From Candidatus Saccharimonadota bacterium (GTDB taxonomy: Bacteria > Patescibacteriota > Saccharimonadia > Saccharimonadales > Saccharimonadaceae): 64,000 nt of DNA. Within the stretch, counting starts at the first letter, position 1. The number at the start of each line of letters is the position of its first letter. Positions 50,009 through 57,400 of this stretch are shown here, in pieces. The notes under the pieces were generated by a model. It made no database searches and was not told the origin of the DNA. It saw only the letters and a program-made list of their open reading frames with translations. The position numbers and the translations under genes were made by a program. The stretch is from the NCBI GenBank assembly GCA_030523715.1, contig JAUNHY010000005.1:19071-83070 (forward strand), in the 5' to 3' direction.

Positions 50009-51279
50009 TAGTTTAACCCCCAGCTGGCGCGACGGCGACGGTGCGCCTCGTCTTGGCGAGCAAGTTTATCAACATCGCGCGGATCATCGAGTAATTTCTC
50101 GACAATCCATTCGAGATACTGACTACCCTTAAAAATGACGGTTTCCTTACCGGTAAGGTTTTCTTCGAGGTATTTTAGCGCCTGTTGTGGCTTATCAAAA
50201 GAATGGACGTTTTTTACCTTATCCTTGAGCAGCGGATAAGTGTACTTTTTTGTGCGGCGACCAATCATGACGATATTTTTTACTTTTGTATCAAGTAGCA
50301 ATTTGGCGAGTTTCTCGTGCTCTTCGCCTTCTAGTTTGCCCTGATCGATAATATCACCAATAACGAGCCATTTATTCTCCGCCTGGAGTTCTTTTACCAT
50401 ATCTAGCACGGTCGTCATGCTTATAATATGTGCATTATAGCTACTATCAATAATCTTGATACCTTTCTTGCCATGCAAGAAGTTGCAGCGAGCTGGCGGC
50501 ATCTGGAAATTATCAAGCGAATAGCTGATATCTTCGTCGAGATAATCCATCAGCTCTTTGAGCATTAATAATTGCACTGTGACATCGCGCGGCATCGGCT
50601 CATGAAAGACAAATTTATGCTTGCCGAAGTCAAATACGGCTTTGTCCGGAAACACCTCATATCCTTGCAAATCATTATGGTCTACCGATACAACCTTCGC
50701 CTTGATATTCTCTGTGCAGCGATACATTTTGGCGCTCTCGCCGTCAATTAGTACGAGCTTACGTGTATTTTGAGGAATTGTCGAAAATTCATGAGCAATA
50801 GCTTCGTCGACGTTATCGAATTTACCTTCTTTGACTTCATTCTCGAAGAAAACCGCATGGGAACGACCAAGCGAAACCCAACAACTAACCTCTGGCTTAA
50901 GCCATTTAGCAATAAACTCCGCCTCATGTGGGCGCTCGCCGTCGCATTCTACAATATAGAACGGTTCGTGATGGCGGTAGGAAAAGGCACGCAACGGTGC
51001 CCTAAAGATGAGCGAAGCCCACTTCCATTTACTCCCGGTAATACCGCGCATGCCAAGAATATCGAAGGCAATACCGAAAGCCGAATTAGCATTGTGCGAA
51101 TAATGCGCCTTGGCGCCAAGCTGGCTCTCGATAAGGTTCAGCATGGTGGTTTTGCCAGCCGAACCAGTCACGACAATAATGCGCGGATGCCATCTCTTGA
51201 GAGAGATGTTAGCAAAAAACTTAAAATATCCCGCCGCAACAAAGTAAAATTTCTTCTTAAATTTGGAAACTATAGTCAT
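50008..51279 (-). CDS. Mur ligase-family protein (MurF-like)
   Basis: 423 aa. ATP-binding VVTGSAGKTTMLNLIES (P-loop 39-45), a middle domain with VECDGERPHEAEFIAKWLKPEVSCWVSLGRSH, and the C-terminal IIDSSYNAHIISMTTVLDMV, matching the DSYNANPxS motif of MurF with changes. An N-terminal hydrophobic stretch (about 10-26) may tether it. The UDP-binding N-domain of true MurF is lacking. The ATG lies 7 nt after TATAAT located in the last codons of the upstream methyltransferase gene: an internal leaderless promoter is likely. Confidence 0.82.
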   Translation of the reverse strand: MTIVSKFKKKFYFVAAGYFKFFANISLKRWHPRIIVVTGSAGKTTMLNLIESQLGAKAHYSHNANSAFGIAFDILGMRGITGSKWKWASLIFRAPLRAFSYRHHEPFYIVECDGERPHEAEFIAKWLKPEVSCWVSLGRSHAVFFENEVKEGKFDNVDEAIAHEFSTIPQNTRKLVLIDGESAKMYRCTENIKAKVVSVDHNDLQGYEVFPDKAVFDFGKHKFVFHEPMPRDVTVQLLMLKELMDYLDEDISYSLDNFQMPPARCNFLHGKKGIKIIDSSYNAHIISMTTVLDMVKELQAENKWLVIGDIIDQGKLEGEEHEKLAKLLLDTKVKNIVMIGRRTKKYTYPLLKDKVKNVHSFDKPQQALKYLEENLTGKETVIFKGSQYLEWIVEKLLDDPRDVDKLARQDEAHRRRRASWGLN

Positions 51280-51837
51280 CTATTTAATTATATCACGCCG
51301 CTTAAGCTCAAGCAGTACTGTCGGTACCGCTGGCGGTGGCGTGAAATAATTCGGCCGCATCGGTAAACGAATGCGTGGCGCATAATGCACGAATAACTGT
51401 TTTCCAAGTTGCGAAGTGTAATGGCGATCATTATTGAGGAGTTTAAGCGCAAATTGTTTTTGGAGAATTAAATAAATCGCCTCTGGTGGATTATCTGCCT
51501 CGTCCAACTTATGCAGAATTGCCGAGCTAAGATGGAAAGGTGGGTTCGCAAAAACCTTATATGGTCCTTCTGGTAGCTGCATCTCGAGAAAATCCTGTTC
51601 AACAATCTGAACATTTTCAAATTTACCAACATTTTTCCGGAGTAATTCTGCCGTTTCGTAATCTGGTTCAACGGCAATGACTTGTTTGCAACGCTTTGCG
51701 AGCGCCGCCGTGATTACACCAGAACCGGCACCAATATCAATAACCGTATCGCGTTTTTTAATATTGCTATGCCCAATCAAAAAGCCCGCCAATTTTGGGC
51801 CTTTCAAGAAGTGTTGAGATAACTGATATTTACGCAT
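51280..51837 (-). CDS. rRNA adenine N6-methyltransferase (KsgA/Erm family)
   Basis: 185 aa from ATG 51837 (MRKYQLSQHFLKG). SAM-binding motif DIGAGSGVITAALAKR and catalytic motif FANPPFHLSSAI (N-P-P-F) identify the family; it lacks most of the C-terminal domain of 270-aa KsgA, so is closer in size to Erm-like enzymes. A role as the housekeeping 16S dimethylase or as a 23S Erm methylase cannot be settled. The start overlaps the SpoU gene by 8 nt; longer starts would be shadows of that gene. Confidence 0.8.
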   Translation of the reverse strand: MRKYQLSQHFLKGPKLAGFLIGHSNIKKRDTVIDIGAGSGVITAALAKRCKQVIAVEPDYETAELLRKNVGKFENVQIVEQDFLEMQLPEGPYKVFANPPFHLSSAILHKLDEADNPPEAIYLILQKQFALKLLNNDRHYTSQLGKQLFVHYAPRIRLPMRPNYFTPPPAVPTVLLELKRRDIIK

Positions 51838-52381
51838 CTTTTGGCAATAATCCCAACTGGCGTACCGCCTCGTACATCGCAACAGCACTAGCGCAACCGA
51901 CATTAATTGAGCGCGTACTGCCGAGTTGTTCAATATAGAAAGCGCCATCGGATTTATCTAATAATTCTTGAGAAATACCATCAGATTCCGAGCCGAAGAC
52001 TAGGATTGAATTTGCGAAAATTTGCGTTTTCTGGAGCGCCTTTGACTCAGGGCGATTATTATCGACGGCGATGATTTTCATGCCACGCGCATGCGCATCG
52101 TCTACGAATTCATCAATGGTTGCAAAATGATCAATATGCAAATATTTATCTGTCACCATCGCGCCACGGCGGTTATACTTGCGTTTTCCGATGATATGAA
52201 CACGCGCAACATTAAAAGCATTCGCATTGCGCACAACTGTGCCAATATTAAAGTCGTGGGCAAGATTCTCGATAGCAATTTCAAGCGGAATACGAGTTTT
52301 ATCGAGCTCGGCAACTATGGCCTCGTTCGGCATACCTTTGAATTTATCAACAAGATTTCGAGTATCTTCGCCCGGCTCCAT
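51830..52381 (-). CDS. SpoU/TrmH-family RNA 2'-O-methyltransferase
   Basis: 183 aa. Three motifs of the SPOUT knot are visible: IENLAHDFNIGTVVRNANAF (motif 1), LVFGSESDGIS (motif 2) and TRSINVGCASAVAMYEAVRQ (motif 3). Methylates a ribose in tRNA or rRNA; target unknown. It is the first gene of the methyltransferase pair; a TAAACT 6 nt before the ATG is a weak leaderless -10. Confidence 0.88.
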   Translation of the reverse strand: MEPGEDTRNLVDKFKGMPNEAIVAELDKTRIPLEIAIENLAHDFNIGTVVRNANAFNVARVHIIGKRKYNRRGAMVTDKYLHIDHFATIDEFVDDAHARGMKIIAVDNNRPESKALQKTQIFANSILVFGSESDGISQELLDKSDGAFYIEQLGSTRSINVGCASAVAMYEAVRQLGLLPKDA

Positions 52382-52395
52382 AAGTCTAGTTTAAC

Positions 52396-52701
52396 TTATT
52401 TTTTGGCGAGTTTCTTTTGCTCTTTCTTAAGAGCTTTTTCTTTTTCGTCTTTTTCTTTAACGCGAATAGTTACAACATCAATAATGAAGCGCACAAAAGA
52501 CCAGGCGACGACGTTCATGCAGAGAGCGATAATTGCAACTAACGGCAAAATGAGCATCGCGACGCCAACTGATTGATTAATTAAGGCGCAAATACCGGCA
52601 ATAAGCACAGTTACGCCAGCCAATAACAGATATGCCCAGGTGAGCAAGATAACCTGTTTGCGGCTTTTATATAGATTCATGAAATAATTAACCAAGTCCA
52701 T
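52396..52701 (-). CDS. hypothetical two-TM protein
   Basis: 101 aa: amphipathic start, two to three hydrophobic segments (about 17-40, 45-78) and a Lys/Glu-rich tail (KDEKEKALKKEQKKLAKK). Not recognised. The ATG lies 6 nt after TATAAT with TTGCAA 17 bp further upstream and no ribosome-binding site: leaderless, divergent from the AlkD-like gene. Confidence 0.72.
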   Translation of the reverse strand: MDLVNYFMNLYKSRKQVILLTWAYLLLAGVTVLIAGICALINQSVGVAMLILPLVAIIALCMNVVAWSFVRFIIDVVTIRVKEKDEKEKALKKEQKKLAKK

Positions 52702-52754
52702 AATTCTATTATATCATACTTTTGCTTATTTTGCAATAGTTGTATAATAAAACC
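52702..52754. promoter_or_regulatory. divergent leaderless promoter pair
   Basis: Minus: TTGCAA (52736-52731), 17 bp, TATAAT (52713-52708), then 6 nt to ATG 52701. Plus: TATAAT (52743-52748), then 6 nt to ATG 52755. The two promoters share the AT-rich 53-nt gap. Confidence 0.75.
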
Positions 52755-53450
52755 ATGTACGAACGACTGATTGAAGAACTCGAAAAAGGCATTGACCCAG
52801 ACCGCGCCGAGCGTACCGCGCATTATTTTGGCATCAAAGAAGGCGGTTACGCCGAGCATGATATGATTCTTGGCATTCCATCGCCACACATACGTAAGGT
52901 CGCAAAGGATTATAAAACTCTGCCAGTCCAAGATATCCTGAAATTACTCCATTCGCGCGTGCACGAGTTCCGCTTCGCGGCGCTCGTTATCCTGAAGGAA
53001 CGCTACAAAAAAGCCCCACGCGAAACTGTGGAAATATACCTCGATAATCTAGACTTCATTAATAACTGGGATCTCGTAGATTGTTTTGCGGCACATATCG
53101 TTGGGCGTTGGTGCCTCGAAAATCAAGATGAAACCATTCTCATCAAGCTCAACCAAAAATCTGGACTGTGGCGTCGTCGTATTTCCCTTGTCGCCTATCA
53201 GGCTTTTTATCGGAAAGGAATTCTAAGTAGTGGCCTAGAACTTATCGATAAGCGTCTAGACGACCCTGAAGATTTAATGCGTAAGGCCTGCGGCTGGATG
53301 TTGCGTGAAATTTATAGTAAAGTAGATAAACATGCCGTCGAGTCATACATTATCGACAATTACGATCGTATGAGTCGTACGACATTACGTTACGCTATCG
53401 AGCATATGCCCGAAGAGCAGCGTCAAAAATTTCTAAAAAGACAGTTCTAA
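52755..53450 (+). CDS. DNA alkylation repair protein (AlkD-like)
   Basis: 231 aa, HEAT-repeat protein. GIPSPHIRKVAKDYK, EFRFAALVILKERYKKAP, LDFINNWDLVDCFAAHIVGRW, LWRRRISLVAYQAF and DPEDLMRKACGWMLREIY match the AlkD family of alkylpurine DNA glycosylases, including the W-D of NNWDLVD. Leaderless ATG at 52755. The next gene overlaps by one base. Confidence 0.9.
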   Translation: MYERLIEELEKGIDPDRAERTAHYFGIKEGGYAEHDMILGIPSPHIRKVAKDYKTLPVQDILKLLHSRVHEFRFAALVILKERYKKAPRETVEIYLDNLDFINNWDLVDCFAAHIVGRWCLENQDETILIKLNQKSGLWRRRISLVAYQAFYRKGILSSGLELIDKRLDDPEDLMRKACGWMLREIYSKVDKHAVESYIIDNYDRMSRTTLRYAIEHMPEEQRQKFLKRQF

Positions 53451-53650
53451 TGAAATCCAATTTTAAACCATACGAGCCAGAAAAGTGCTGGGTCGGTGAG
53501 ACGCATAAAATTTGCTACCCCGACAAAGAAACCGCCGAAATGAGCGCGCGCCTAACTGAGGCTGAGCACGAATTAAAACCGAATTCGCTGAGCGTTTATA
53601 AATGCGAATATGGCGACCATTGGCATCTCGCGCATAATCAGAAAAAATAA
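53450..53650 (+). CDS. small zinc-binding-like protein
   Basis: 66 aa. Pattern KCWVGETHKICYPDKETAEMSARL then YKCEYGDHWHLAH: cysteines and histidines placed as in a small zinc finger, with the WHL-type ending seen in short bacterial proteins of unknown role. It starts on the last base of the AlkD-like gene (TAATG), so the two are coupled. Function not known. Confidence 0.75.
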   Translation: MKSNFKPYEPEKCWVGETHKICYPDKETAEMSARLTEAEHELKPNSLSVYKCEYGDHWHLAHNQKK

Positions 53651-53655
53651 GTATC

Positions 53656-53683
53656 AAAAATCCCCCATTGCGGGGGATCTTTT
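53656..53683. terminator. bidirectional intrinsic terminator
   Basis: Stem ATCCCCC-ATTG-CGGGGGAT flanked by AAAA on the left and TTTT on the right, between the convergent ends of the AlkD unit and trigger factor. Confidence 0.85.
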
Positions 53684-53684
53684 G

Positions 53685-55055
53685 TTATTTCTTAGCTTTC
53701 TTGGCCGGAGCCTTTTTCGTAGTTTTTTTGGCTGGTTTTTCTTCTTTGGCGAAGGCCGGGACTTTAACTACCTTGGCGTTTGGCTTGTTAATCTCTACGA
53801 GTTTATCCATCGTAGCATTAATACGCATACGGTTGCGGATGCTATTTATAACCTGCGGATCATCAAGCTGCGCGACGGCATTAGCATCGTTCTTATAGAC
53901 GGCGCGCATTTCGGCGACTTGCTTTTCGACGGCAGCATCGTCTACCTCAACCTTGAGCTCATCGGATAACTTCTGAACGATAATCGAACTACAGACGCGG
54001 CGAATAGCATTACTGCGAACTTCTTCGGTCCACTGTTCTTCGTTTTGATTATTTTTCTTAAGATAATCCTCAATCGTAAAACCGCGACTCTGAAGATTGC
54101 GAAGCATATCTTCCTTAATGCGACCGATTTGCTCTTCAACGAGCGTTTCTGGAGCCTCGGTCTTGGAGTTATCTACCAACTCGTTAAGAAGGTCATCCTT
54201 GTATTTTTCTTCTGCTTCATGGTCGGCCTGGGCTTTAAGGTTCTTCTTAATATCTTCACGAAGCTCCTTAAGCGTAGCGAAGGCGCCAGACTTTTTGGCG
54301 AGATCATCGTCAATCTTTGGCGTTTTTACTTCACTAACTTGCTTGACGAGAATTTCGAAAACCGTCTTGGCGCCAGCGAGATCTTTGTTGGCATAATTCT
54401 TCGGAAAAGTAAGATTGAGATTAAACTTATCGCCGACTTCGTGGCCAACAATACCATCTTCAAAGCCCGGAATAAACTGACCAGAGCCGAGGCGAAGGTG
54501 ATAATCCTTGGCGGAACCACCCTCAAAGGCAACATCGTCTTTCTTGCCGGTAAAATCGATAATTACTTCATCGCCATTCTTGGCAGCGCGTTTAACAACG
54601 CTTGGTTCGGCATAGCTCTCGGCGATGCGATGAAGAACATCCTCGACATCGTCGTCGGAAACAACATGCTCTTCGCGTGGGGATTTGAGCTTGTCATATT
54701 TACCAAGCTTAACCTCTGGCATAATGTCGGCCTTGACTACAATCTCGGCCATCTCACCAGGGATATATTTCTTTACGTCAACATGCGGAATAGAAACTGG
54801 GATAATACCAGCACCGTCGAAAAGTTGCGGAATGGCGCGGCGAACGGCGAGATCTAGCGTATGGGAAGCGAGATCATTTGGATTAACATGTTGCTCTACA
54901 ACGTTGGCTGGGGCTTTACCATTACGGAAGCCAGGGATCTTAATATCGCGAGCGAGGCGCTCGAGTGCTTTCAAGCGAGCTGGCTCGAAATCGTCCTTAT
55001 CGAACTCAACGGTGAACTCGACAGACGTATTTAATACTTTTTTGGTAGATTTCAT
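53685..55055 (-). CDS. tig: trigger factor
   Basis: 456 aa ribosome-bound chaperone and prolyl isomerase. N-terminal ribosome-binding domain with KIPGFRNGKAPANVVEQHV (the GFRxGxxP signature), FKBP domain with GDEVIIDFTGKKD and GFEDGIVGHEVGDKF, and a helical C-terminal domain. The last 20 residues are Lys/Ala-rich. TATAAT (55068-55063) lies 7 nt before ATG 55055: leaderless. Confidence 0.96.
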   Translation of the reverse strand: MKSTKKVLNTSVEFTVEFDKDDFEPARLKALERLARDIKIPGFRNGKAPANVVEQHVNPNDLASHTLDLAVRRAIPQLFDGAGIIPVSIPHVDVKKYIPGEMAEIVVKADIMPEVKLGKYDKLKSPREEHVVSDDDVEDVLHRIAESYAEPSVVKRAAKNGDEVIIDFTGKKDDVAFEGGSAKDYHLRLGSGQFIPGFEDGIVGHEVGDKFNLNLTFPKNYANKDLAGAKTVFEILVKQVSEVKTPKIDDDLAKKSGAFATLKELREDIKKNLKAQADHEAEEKYKDDLLNELVDNSKTEAPETLVEEQIGRIKEDMLRNLQSRGFTIEDYLKKNNQNEEQWTEEVRSNAIRRVCSSIIVQKLSDELKVEVDDAAVEKQVAEMRAVYKNDANAVAQLDDPQVINSIRNRMRINATMDKLVEINKPNAKVVKVPAFAKEEKPAKKTTKKAPAKKAKK

Positions 55056-55103
55056 GCTCAAAATTATAACATGAACAGATAAGCTAATAAAGCGTAGGCG
55101 ATT

Positions 55104-56699
55104 TTATTCTTTAGAGATAATGCCCTGATCGTAATCTGTGCGGAAATGACGTAAGACTACGGTAGGCTCAACTTCGTGTTTGAGGCCAGGGTTTAAGATG
55201 TCGTTTGGATCAAAAAGTTGCTTGATTTTACCATACAAGTCTAGAACCTCGGCGTCGGCATAGCGGCGCGAGAACATCGCTAAGAAACGGCCTTCTGGAG
55301 CGGAGCCGCAAGCGGAACCGCCGGCTTCATTTATGAGCTCCATATAGCGGCGCATAAAAGCGATTAGTGTGCGACGACCTTCGGCGGTAGATGGCGTGAA
55401 GCCCGGACGAACTGTGAAGGTGTTAAAATCAACAGAACCAAAGATAGCCAACTTTAATTTGAGCTCATGTGCCAGGGCGGTGACTTTATCCAAGAATTCT
55501 ACCTGGTTCTCAACTGGAATATAGGCGCCGTCAATAATCGGGAGATGGAAACTGGTTCCGGAATCATTTAAGTAAGCTACGACGTTTTCATTAAAGGCTA
55601 CGAAATCGTCCTCAGTTTCGTCGTTTTTCTCAATGACGCGCATCGTCTTTGGCAGACGTTTCTTGAGCTTGCGTAGCTTACGGCGGCGGTCACGGCGAAT
55701 GTCATCCTTGGCGTTCGCGATAATTAGGTAGCCATCATCGTTGGCCTTTCGGAAAATCTTCGAGGATTTGCCAGTATTTGGCGCTTCGTTGAACAGCTCT
55801 GTATCGTAAAACTCAATATCGGTGAATTTGAGCTTACGTAGCTCCTCACAAGCGCGCGCGAATTGCGTGGCGTTCTCGCATGGAATCGCGATATAATTCG
55901 GTTCCTCAAAGACTGGCTCAACTTTCAGAATGACTTCGGTGATAATCCCAAGCGTGCCCTCAGAACCGCAAAATAGTGGCAACAAATTAAATTCGCGCTT
56001 GGTCTTAACGCGGGTAATACCAGAATAGCCGCTCTTGTTCTGCTCAACTGGGGCGATATTTTCGATAACACTAGCGTGTTTTTCAATAAGTTCATTTACT
56101 TTGCGATAGAGCTCACCCTCGGTGTCTTTTTGCTTAAGCTTCTTGCGAAGTCCGCGGCGATTAAGCTTTTCGGTCTGGATGATTGAGCCATCAGCTAGGA
56201 CAATTTCGGCCTGCTGGACAAATTCTATAATTGTGCGCGGCTCGGTATTATCACTTGCGCAAGCGTTTTTAGCGATCAAACCGCCAATTGTTTCATGCGG
56301 GTCGCCCATGATTGGTAATTCTAGACCAACTAACAGTAATGCTTTGCGTAGCTCACCGATTGTAACGCCGCATTGGACACGAACGAGGCGCTGGCGCACG
56401 TCGATTTCCTGCACGCGATTCATGCGCTCAGATGAAACAACCAGGCCAGAACCAATGCTGGAACCATTCTTATTGTATCCGGCACCATGCATCGTAATTG
56501 GTAGTGGAATATTTTTGCTAGCCAGCTGGCTCGAGAACTTAGTGAGCCGACGAATATCCATCACGCTCACTGGCACCGCAACAAGACGCGGATGATACTT
56601 CAAAATAGAGCGGTCTGTCGTGTAACCTTCCAAAATGCTCGGCGCACTATAAGCAACGCCGTCGATGTGCTGATTTAGATAAATCGCAATTCGGTTCAT
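55104..56699 (-). CDS. FAD-linked oxidase (GlcD/lactate dehydrogenase-like)
   Basis: 531 aa. FAD-binding type 4 domain: PITMHGAGYNKNGSSIGSGLVV, QCGVTIGELRKALLLVGLELPIMGDPHETIGGLIAKNA, and GSEGTLGIITEVILKVEP; then the FAD-oxidase C-terminal domain ending ...SRRYADAEVLDLYGKIKQLFDPNDILNPG. Such enzymes oxidise D-lactate, glycolate or similar 2-hydroxy acids. No iron-sulfur domain. Start ATG 56699 after AAGGGTGG. Substrate is not determined. Confidence 0.88.
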   Translation of the reverse strand: MNRIAIYLNQHIDGVAYSAPSILEGYTTDRSILKYHPRLVAVPVSVMDIRRLTKFSSQLASKNIPLPITMHGAGYNKNGSSIGSGLVVSSERMNRVQEIDVRQRLVRVQCGVTIGELRKALLLVGLELPIMGDPHETIGGLIAKNACASDNTEPRTIIEFVQQAEIVLADGSIIQTEKLNRRGLRKKLKQKDTEGELYRKVNELIEKHASVIENIAPVEQNKSGYSGITRVKTKREFNLLPLFCGSEGTLGIITEVILKVEPVFEEPNYIAIPCENATQFARACEELRKLKFTDIEFYDTELFNEAPNTGKSSKIFRKANDDGYLIIANAKDDIRRDRRRKLRKLKKRLPKTMRVIEKNDETEDDFVAFNENVVAYLNDSGTSFHLPIIDGAYIPVENQVEFLDKVTALAHELKLKLAIFGSVDFNTFTVRPGFTPSTAEGRRTLIAFMRRYMELINEAGGSACGSAPEGRFLAMFSRRYADAEVLDLYGKIKQLFDPNDILNPGLKHEVEPTVVLRHFRTDYDQGIISKE

Positions 56700-56764
56700 A
56701 AACCACCCTTAAGCATTACCACTATTTTAGCATGTTTTGGGCGTCAATATGATATTTTTACAAA

Positions 56765-56799
56765 TAAAAAAATGCCCCGGCACGTGGCCAGGGCGGGGT
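56765..56799 (-). terminator. intrinsic terminator of the gene at 56809
   Basis: Minus-strand stem CCCCG...CGGGGC followed by ATTTTTTT. Confidence 0.82.
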
Positions 56800-56808
56800 C
56801 GATAGTTG

Positions 56809-57171
56809 TTATCCTCTGATATGAACGAGGCTTCTGCACTCGTTGGCGATATCCGTGTCGATGCTGTCGAGCGAAACGTCGTAGATTGAATTTTCAGTGA
56901 AGAATGCGAAAGCCAGTGTGTTGCCATCGTCTTTGTGATGGGTGTGAGCGAGACTCTTGACTGCGGACGTGATGACCTGATCGCCATCTTCGAAGCCCTT
57001 GCGGCCGTGCACGTCACCGACAATCTTGAAACGAACGTCTTCGTCGAAGTCGATGGAATCACCATGTTGAGATTTCTGCATGAAACGCCAGATTTTCACC
57101 AGCATGTCGCGACGCAGAGCAGGATCGTAGGTGAGCGAGAACTCGGGTCTCCAGTTGGTCAGTTTAGGCAT
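56809..57171 (-). CDS. hypothetical protein
   Basis: 120 aa from ATG 57171 (MPKLTNWRPEF), with AAAGGA upstream. Alpha/beta-looking soluble chain with an acidic composition and KIVGDVHGRKGFEDGDQV in the middle; no family recognised. Single-gene unit with a consensus promoter (57233-57261) and terminator. Confidence 0.75.
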   Translation of the reverse strand: MPKLTNWRPEFSLTYDPALRRDMLVKIWRFMQKSQHGDSIDFDEDVRFKIVGDVHGRKGFEDGDQVITSAVKSLAHTHHKDDGNTLAFAFFTENSIYDVSLDSIDTDIANECRSLVHIRG

Positions 57172-57232
57172 AATTAGCAACCATCCTTTCTAAGGTTCAC
57201 CCCTTGCGGAGCGTGGAACAGATCCATATTTA

Positions 57233-57261
57233 ATTATACCACTTTTGCTTTAAAAAGTCAA
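57233..57261 (-). promoter_or_regulatory. promoter of the gene at 56809
   Basis: Minus-strand TTGACT (57261-57256), 17-bp spacer, TATAAT (57238-57233), with GTGG before the -10. Confidence 0.82.
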
Positions 57262-57269
57262 TATGGCGT

Positions 57270-57298
57270 TTGAGTCTGGCGGCACTTTGTGATAAAAT
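57270..57298 (+). promoter_or_regulatory. promoter of tRNA-Leu
   Basis: TTGAGT (57270-57275), 17-bp spacer, TAAAAT (57293-57298); transcription would begin about 10 nt before the tRNA. Confidence 0.75.
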
Positions 57299-57315
57299 AG
57301 CTCTGTCTTTAACAT

Positions 57316-57400
57316 GCGCGAGTGGTGAAATTGGTATACACGTATGCCTTAGGAGCATATGCCTTTCGGCGTGCTGGTTCAAGTCCAGTCTCGCGCACCA
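57316..57400 (+). tRNA. tRNA-Leu (anticodon TAG)
   Basis: 85 nt. Acceptor GCGCGAG/CTCGCGC, long variable arm (GCCTTTCGGCGT), anticodon stem TATGC/GCATA with loop CTTAGGA (anticodon TAG), T arm with GGTTCAAGTCC, discriminator A and encoded CCA. The last 22 nt overlap the 3' end of the convergent serine recombinase, a probable attachment site. Confidence 0.96.
57371..57400. other. probable att core at the tRNA-Leu 3' end
   Basis: The T arm and acceptor 3' strand of tRNA-Leu contain the stop codon of the adjacent large serine recombinase (complement of bases 57379-57381). This arrangement is expected when an element integrates at a tRNA 3' end and restores it. The exact core cannot be fixed without the other end, which is beyond base 64000. 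Confidence 0.5.
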
